Assembly (NCBI GenBank): GCA_030549175.1 | Contig: JAUKUA010000006.1 | Location: 1,426,001-1,490,000, forward strand | From: Lasiosphaeris hirsuta | Lineage: Eukaryota; Ascomycota; Sordariomycetes; Sordariales; Lasiosphaeriaceae | DNA length: 64,000 nucleotides | Direction: 5' to 3' | In this document: positions 59,394-64,000 of the stretch, piece after piece | Numbering within the stretch: position 1 is the first letter of the stretch | Layout of the letters: every line of letters begins with the position of its first letter | Notes under the pieces: generated by a model | The model's database searches: none | Seen by the model: only the letters and a program-made list of their open reading frames with translations | What the model was told of the DNA's origin: nothing | Made by a program: the position numbers and the translations under genes

Positions 59394-59623
59394 TTACTTG
59401 CAAGTGTTGCAAGAGCCTACATTGAGCATTCAGGTCAGTCGATGCATGTCAAGCGCAATGACAGAGATATCTGCAACAAAAAAGAGACACGCATCTGCAG
59501 CAAGTAGGGAGGCATCTGCAGCGAGCATGTGCAACAATGAAAAAGGCATGAGGGGGGAGACTAACAGCTTTCGCCGCAGTTGCAGCTGGAGGAAGCGCCG
59601 GAGCATCCGCAATCGCCCTTCAT
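59394..59623 (-). CDS. Copper metallothionein, two exons, 26 aa
   Basis: Exon 1 (59623-59566) encodes KGDCGCSGASSSCNCGES after Met plus one base. Intron 59565-59417 is 149 bp with GTTAGT and TGTAG ends. Exon 2 (59416-59394) ends the protein with CSCNTCK and TAA. The product has seven cysteines in CxC and CxxC pairs and no aromatic residue or His. It closely follows the known Neurospora crassa copper metallothionein, which also starts GDCGCSGASSCNCG. The protein would bind Cu(I) ions in the cytosol for storage and detoxification. The acceptor at 59417 was chosen because it alone gives the expected cysteine pairs and a stop. A TATA box lies about 205 bp upstream. The gene is smaller than usual length limits of gene finders. 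Confidence 0.88.
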
Positions 59624-61117
59624 CTTGATGGTTGTTGGTTTTGATGACGAGGGGGTGAGTGGCAAAGTGTTTGTGGTTGGAGCTTGGGCGTATGAAGCTT
59701 GGAGCTCGAAGTTGCAGAAAAGTCGACTTTGAGCTTGGGATTATGCAGTAGATTGGAGTGCTTGCAGTTGAAGTGTGTGTGGGAAAAAGAGAAGTTCGGG
59801 GACAAAGGTGGGAGCTGGGAGATGCTTTATACTTGTGGGTTGTGGGCGATCGTCTGAGCCGTCTGGACTGCGTGAGTGTCAGTCGCTCTTGCGTAGTTTG
59901 TGCTGGTTTGGGAGGTTGCGTCTTTTGTGCCTGCCGTTCCACTTCTTCCACTTCAGACCGTGCGACTCGAGCTGCATCTAGTCCTCCACTCTAGCGTCAG
60001 GCAGCTCCAATGCAGGCACCCCATTGGTGGCCCTGACGGCTTCCACCCAAAAGTTTCCAGCGATCTCCAGCACCTGCTGTCGGCTTCTTGCGGCGGAGTG
60101 CGTCATGCTTGCCTCCTGCGATATTTGTGCGTGAAGCTGAGCCAGTCGCCAGGTTGGGATGGAATCATACCGCGCGCGCCCTTGCGCCGAATCTTACTAA
60201 TCTCCCGTGTCTCCCAATACGCCAACCTTGATCACACTAAATCGATCACACAGCAGTACGAACCGCGCCTCAGTCGTAGAGGCCCATCCATCCTCTCTGT
60301 GGCTCTTGCCTCCACATTGTCATACCAAGAGCATCAACGTCACAGCCGAAAGAGCACCCTGTAATATCTCCGCGGGTTTGTGCGTGCATTCGTAGACAGT
60401 CCCTCTCTTTCTTTTGGTTGACACATAGGATGACAATGGGTTTCGCGAACACGGCTGCCTGAATCGACCGGCTCCGAACGACCACGGTTGCACTGGCCCC
60501 ACATTCCATCATCCACACCCCCGAATCTCAAGATCGATCTCGCCTGCATCATGCCTGCGTCAAGGGCAACCGGCTTCCACATCGTCACAAACTGACAAAC
60601 ATCCGTTCGGACTGGAGCCTCAAGCCGAACTCTCGACGGTAATTCGTCACTGCTGCGTTATTTATGAGGATTCGCAAATGGAACCGGGCGCGAACATTGT
60701 ACACACATACAGCAGTCTCGCACTGTGGGGAGGAAAAGGTAGCTGTCTGTTGTCTGCTTTTCCAACACCCACACCACAACAACGCAATTGAGACCGAGGG
60801 TCTAAATTTCTTTGGCCTCAGTTCTCTCGCCTGAGTTGAGTGTAATGACTGGTATTTCCCATTCCGCGGCTTTGAGATATTGCTGGGCTGCACTCGCTAT
60901 GACATTCTCATCGTATGTTTTGCGAGGCGTTGAAACGAGCCTGAATCGGAGGCCAGTGGGCATCGAACCATGTTTGCCCCTCATAATCCGTAGTATAAAT
61001 CGCCAACTTCCAGATTAGAATAGCATTTCAATTTTTTCCTTTCATTATTACAAGTTTGTTATAGTTTTTGGGCCATCCTTACGAGACTCAACCTCTTCCC
61101 AAATTCCTTTTCTCATC
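59624..61117. other. Intergenic region, metallothionein promoter and more
   Basis: The first 250 bp form the metallothionein promoter and leader. Beyond that I see only unsupported short frames. A TATAAAT at about 60992-60998 lies upstream of the weak frame at 61118. Confidence 0.5.
59826..59831 (-). promoter_or_regulatory. TATA box candidate of the metallothionein gene
   Basis: The minus strand reads AGTATAAAGC here, about 205 bp upstream of the ATG. That allows a leader of roughly 170 nt. Confidence 0.45.
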
Positions 61118-61474
61118 ATGTCATCCGCACCGCGCCGCCAAAACTCAGCCAATCCTCGTCCGGGAAATTCCAATTTCCCGCGAATGTCCATGCGCTCAGG
61201 GGCAACAAACAGTCAACACATTCGATCTGGATCAACTGCGTCTCAACAATCGCGATCGGGGCCTCGGCCGTCACTTGGACCAGCACCTCGGCCGACGGCT
61301 GCAACCCACGACGATGCCGCAACCAAGAAGCAAATAAACCAAACCCTCGCCATCACGATGATGTCCTGTCCGATCAATCCACTGCCGTTCCCCCTTCCTA
61401 TTCCACTTGGGGTAACCATGCTTCTGAGCCCATCATCAGGCAACCGCAAGGGAAGCGCTAGCTCCCAAACCTGA
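61118..61474 (+). CDS. Weak hypothetical ORF, Ser/Arg/Pro-rich
   Basis: An open frame of 118 residues begins SSAPRRQNSANPRPGNSNFP and is Ser/Arg/Pro-rich. A TATAAAT and a C/T-rich stretch precede the ATG, which looks promoter-like. After about residue 70 another frame (HDDVLSDQSTAVPPSY) reads more like disordered coding sequence, so the gene may be frameshifted or spliced. I do not recognise it; it may not be a gene. Confidence 0.25.
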   Translation: MSSAPRRQNSANPRPGNSNFPRMSMRSGATNSQHIRSGSTASQQSRSGPRPSLGPAPRPTAATHDDAATKKQINQTLAITMMSCPINPLPFPLPIPLGVTMLLSPSSGNRKGSASSQT

Positions 61475-62149
61475 GCTTCCTCTAGCATATAACGCGGCGT
61501 TGGATGCTGACCATCCTTACGATGCGGAGATACATGAGCCCTGCATTGATTAATCGGAGACAAGGCTTGCGAGAACTTGGAAGGTGCTGTTTCTTGGAAT
61601 TCTGTCAGGCATTTTTGGTGTTTCGGTTGGCTAGGTCCCGATGCTCGGGGTTTGGCATTGCTGCGTCTTGGTTATTTCTGCGAAGCAACCTAATTGCAAT
61701 GTGTTACTCCTCCATGTTGGCGAAGGCATCAATGTACATACCTCGTTAGTCAAAGCCCCATCCATTGGCAGAGGGGTAAGCGAGCAAAAAGAATGTTTCC
61801 TTACGCACGAAATCTGGCATACCACTCACTGGTATTACTCCGAACATTCCATCAGGCATTTTCGTTCCCACTTTGTACTGACTACTCTAATCATGCAGAT
61901 GAATTGACTGGGCGGACGGGACGGCCCTTCTCTAACGGGCCAACACATTCCTGGTGTCGGGTTCTAGGCCTCAACCGCGCTGTTACCTCAGATGGCCAAG
62001 TATTGCGGGCTCAAAGCTGTAAACAAGTAGATCCCAGAGGGTATATAGACCTTGACAGTTCCCCACCGTGGCCACGCCGTCAGACTCCCACCACTGGCAA
62101 GTCTATTCTCACGCCTTGAATCTCGCAATAATATCACGACTTTGCCACC
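61475..62149. other. Intergenic region with promoter of the HsbA-like fragment
   Basis: A TATATA element at about 62042-62047 lies about 105 bp upstream of ATG 62150. No other feature is supported. Confidence 0.45.
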
Positions 62150-62299
62150 ATGCGTCTGTCTCTACTCTCTACCGTGGCCGTTCTTACCGGCGCGACCTCG
62201 GCCCAGTTGCGTGCCGGGGCGGTTATCAATAACATCGAGACGCTCACAACTAAGATGACACCCCTGTATATGAACCACCCCCACATGAGGACCACTTGA
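62150..62299 (+). pseudogene. 5' fragment of HsbA-like secreted protein gene, cut by a transposon
   Basis: ATG 62150 has the context gccaccATG and a TATA box upstream. It encodes a signal peptide (RLSLLSTVAVLTGATSA) followed by RAGAVINNIETLTTKMTPL, which resembles the mature N-terminus of HsbA-type cell-wall or hydrophobic-surface-binding proteins (about 180 residues when intact). After residue 39 the match stops; the frame runs 10 more residues and ends at TGA 62299. The change coincides with a TATA site and the start of transposon sequence, so the gene appears interrupted at its fourth tenth of a kilobase or earlier. The rest of the gene should lie beyond the element, outside this window. 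Confidence 0.55.
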
Positions 62300-64000
62300 G
62301 GACCACTCTAAATAGCCACATCTCTGTCCTCAACCTCCTTATAAAAAGTCTTCCCATTCCACCAATTCTTTTCCAATCAACTTCATCTTTTCCACACACT
62401 TTCTCACGATGGAGTTCGAACACCATACCGAATTTGACGTCCGTGAGGCCTGCAACGAGTACCTCAATACCGGCAAATTGCGCGCTTCTGCCCGGCATCA
62501 TGGTGTTCCGCACGCTACTCTCCGTGGGCGGCTCCTTAGAAGGCTTCCGAAGGCCACGGCCCACTCCGACCGCCAGAGGCTTTCTTTGGTACAAGAAGAA
62601 CACCTCTCGAAGTAGATTCTACTGTAGTCGGCGCTGGGGTGCCCTCCCACACATCGCCAGATTCGTCAAATGGCCGAGGGGGCCTGCGCAGCTCGCGGCG
62701 ACTTCGATAACATCGGCAAGAAGTGGTATACTCGCTTCTTTCGCAGGAATCCAGTCCTCATGGCCATGCGGAAGAGAGGAGTTGACTCCATTCGCATCTC
62801 TAACGCCACCGAGGAGGTCATCCGGCCGTGGTTTGAACATCTCCGTATTCCGGCCATCACTCGGATCCAGCCGTGCCACCGGTGGAATATGGACGAGACT
62901 GGGCTCGCCTCCGGCCTTAGATCGAACGGCCTAGTGGTTGGTCACCGGGACCACAAGGCTTTACAGCGTAAAAAGCCTGGCAGTCGCACCTGGATAACCA
63001 TCATCGAAGCCATCTCAGCAACTGGCGATTTTCTCGATCCCCTCGTCATCTTCAAGGGCAGGAGCTTACAACAGCAATGGTTTCCTACTGATTTGAAGGT
63101 ATTCAAGGATTGGAAGTTCCACGCCTCCGAGAACGGCTAGACTGACGATGATACGGCGTATGCCTAGTTTACCGAAGTCTTCCTTCCGTCCACAGCCCCT
63201 GAAGCCCCTGAACAGGCACGCCTCCTGATTTTTGACGGCCACGGCAGTCACACGACCGACCGCTTCATGCTTGCCGCCTTCGAGCACAACGTACACCTCC
63301 TTTTTCTTCCTCCCCACACCTCCCACGTGCTCCAACCTCTCGATCTTTCTATTTTCGGTCCCCTCAAGCAGTACTACCGCTCCAGAATCGCCGAGATCCT
63401 TGAACTCGGCTTTCACGAGGATTCTGTGGCTGGCAAACGTACCTTTCTGAATACCTACCACTGGACACGCACTAAGGCGCTATCGCAGGCAAATATCAAG
63501 GCCGGATAGAAGGCAACGGGGTTGTGGCCGGTCAGTTTGAGCAAGCCCCTGAGAAGCAGACAACTCCTCCAGAATTCCAACTCTACACAACTCACGGAGC
63601 TTCCCCCAGTCGCTCCAGAGGTCCAGTCAGTTAAAGACCCCATTCTAGAGACCGATGAGGGTATTGAGACGGTCTAGAAGACCCCCAGGAAGGCCAGGGA
63701 GTTAAGGGAGCAGGGGAGGCAATTCATGGACTCGGTCAGGCCGTCTCCACGTGACCGCGTGTGGCAGAGGAAGGTAGAAAAGGCCTTTGATGAGCAGACC
63801 TTTGAACTGGCGAAGGCCGAGCAAAAAGTCAAGGCCCTGGAAGAAGCGCTCCGCCTGACAACGACCACACGGCGGAAGAAGGTGCAGCCCGATCAAAATT
63901 CTTCCTTTGCTTCAATCGTAGAGGTCAGGCGCGCGCAATTGGCTGCAGGGAGGGATCTCGATGAATCCACTGATTCTTCATTGACTGAGCTATCTGAAGC
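62267..64000 (+). mobile_element. Tc1/mariner-type (pogo/Fot1-like) DNA transposon, left part
   Basis: The element begins near the TA at 62267-62270, inside the HsbA-like gene, and runs past the right edge. Fot1/pogo elements insert at TA. A direct repeat of gaggaccact occurs at 62287-62296 and 62298-62307, possibly subterminal. It carries one transposase frame (listed separately). The right terminal inverted repeat is not in the window, so the left end is approximate. Confidence 0.75.
62409..64000 (+). pseudogene. Decayed pogo/Fot1-like DDE transposase with six in-frame TAG stops
   Basis: One frame runs from ATG 62409 to the window end. The N-terminal helix-turn-helix (FDVREACNEYLNTGKLRASA, then RHHGVPHATLRGRL) is followed by a CENP-B-type second HTH ending IGKKWYTRFFRRNPVLMAMR. 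The DDE domain includes HRWNMDETGL, DPLVIFKGRSLQQQW, LLIFDGHGSHTTDRF and FLPPHTSHVLQPLDLSIFGP, so the acidic motifs MDE and FDGH are visible. In-frame TAG codons occur at 62613, 62625, 63138, 63165, 63507 and 63675. Most are at positions where the family has Trp, so TGG to TAG (TpG to TpA) explains them, which fits RIP. No indel is needed to keep the frame. This copy cannot make active transposase. The C-terminus lies beyond 64000. Confidence 0.88.

Overview
The window is nuclear DNA of a filamentous ascomycete, most likely a Sordariomycete of the Sordariales type. The reasons are genes with short introns (about 48 to 165 bp, with GT..CTAAC..AG signals), a U6 snRNA of ascomycete type, a Neurospora-like copper metallothionein, fungus-specific families (Zn2Cys6 regulator, VWA-Vint protein, PX-associated/DUF3818 protein, HsbA-like secreted protein) and a transposon whose in-frame stops are all TAG, as repeat-induced point mutation (RIP) would leave. 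The species cannot be named from the sequence alone.

Layout. 0-5 kb: the end of a small membrane protein and a large leucine-rich-repeat protein, both on the minus strand. 5.9-16 kb: an accessory-looking block holding a 14-TM-type MFS exporter, a Zn2Cys6 regulator, a SET-domain protein, a second (DHA1-type) MFS transporter and a GNAT acetyltransferase. 16.7 kb: a U6 snRNA gene. 17-19.6 kb: a cysteine-rich type I membrane protein and DAHP synthase (first step of the shikimate pathway), the latter with a CPC1/GCN4-type site upstream. 19.6-23.4 kb has no convincing gene. 23.4-35.4 kb: a conserved fungal protein, a COX14-like assembly factor divergent from mitoribosomal mL50, an armadillo SmgGDS-like protein, ribosomal protein eL13 and a VWA-Vint protein. 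35.4-43.8 kb is gene-poor, with one tiny cysteine-rich ORF and two broken genes (CorA-like and Thr-rich secreted). 43.8-58.9 kb: a dynamin-like SLIP-GC-type GTPase with a CAG/polyQ tract, a 3-ketoacyl-CoA thiolase, a coiled-coil protein, a secreted multicopper oxidase and a PX-associated protein. 59.4 kb: a two-exon metallothionein of 26 residues. 62.1-64 kb: a signal-peptide gene fragment cut by a decayed pogo/Fot1-like transposon that runs off the window.

How they fit together. Most genes are independent housekeeping loci. Plausible functional groupings are the MFS + Zn2Cys6 + SET + MFS + GNAT block, the divergent mitochondrial pair (COX14-like and mL50), and copper biology at the right side (multicopper oxidase and metallothionein about 4.4 kb apart, not obviously co-regulated). 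Exon boundaries were set by hand from splice signals, reading frame and family conservation; no alignment was run.
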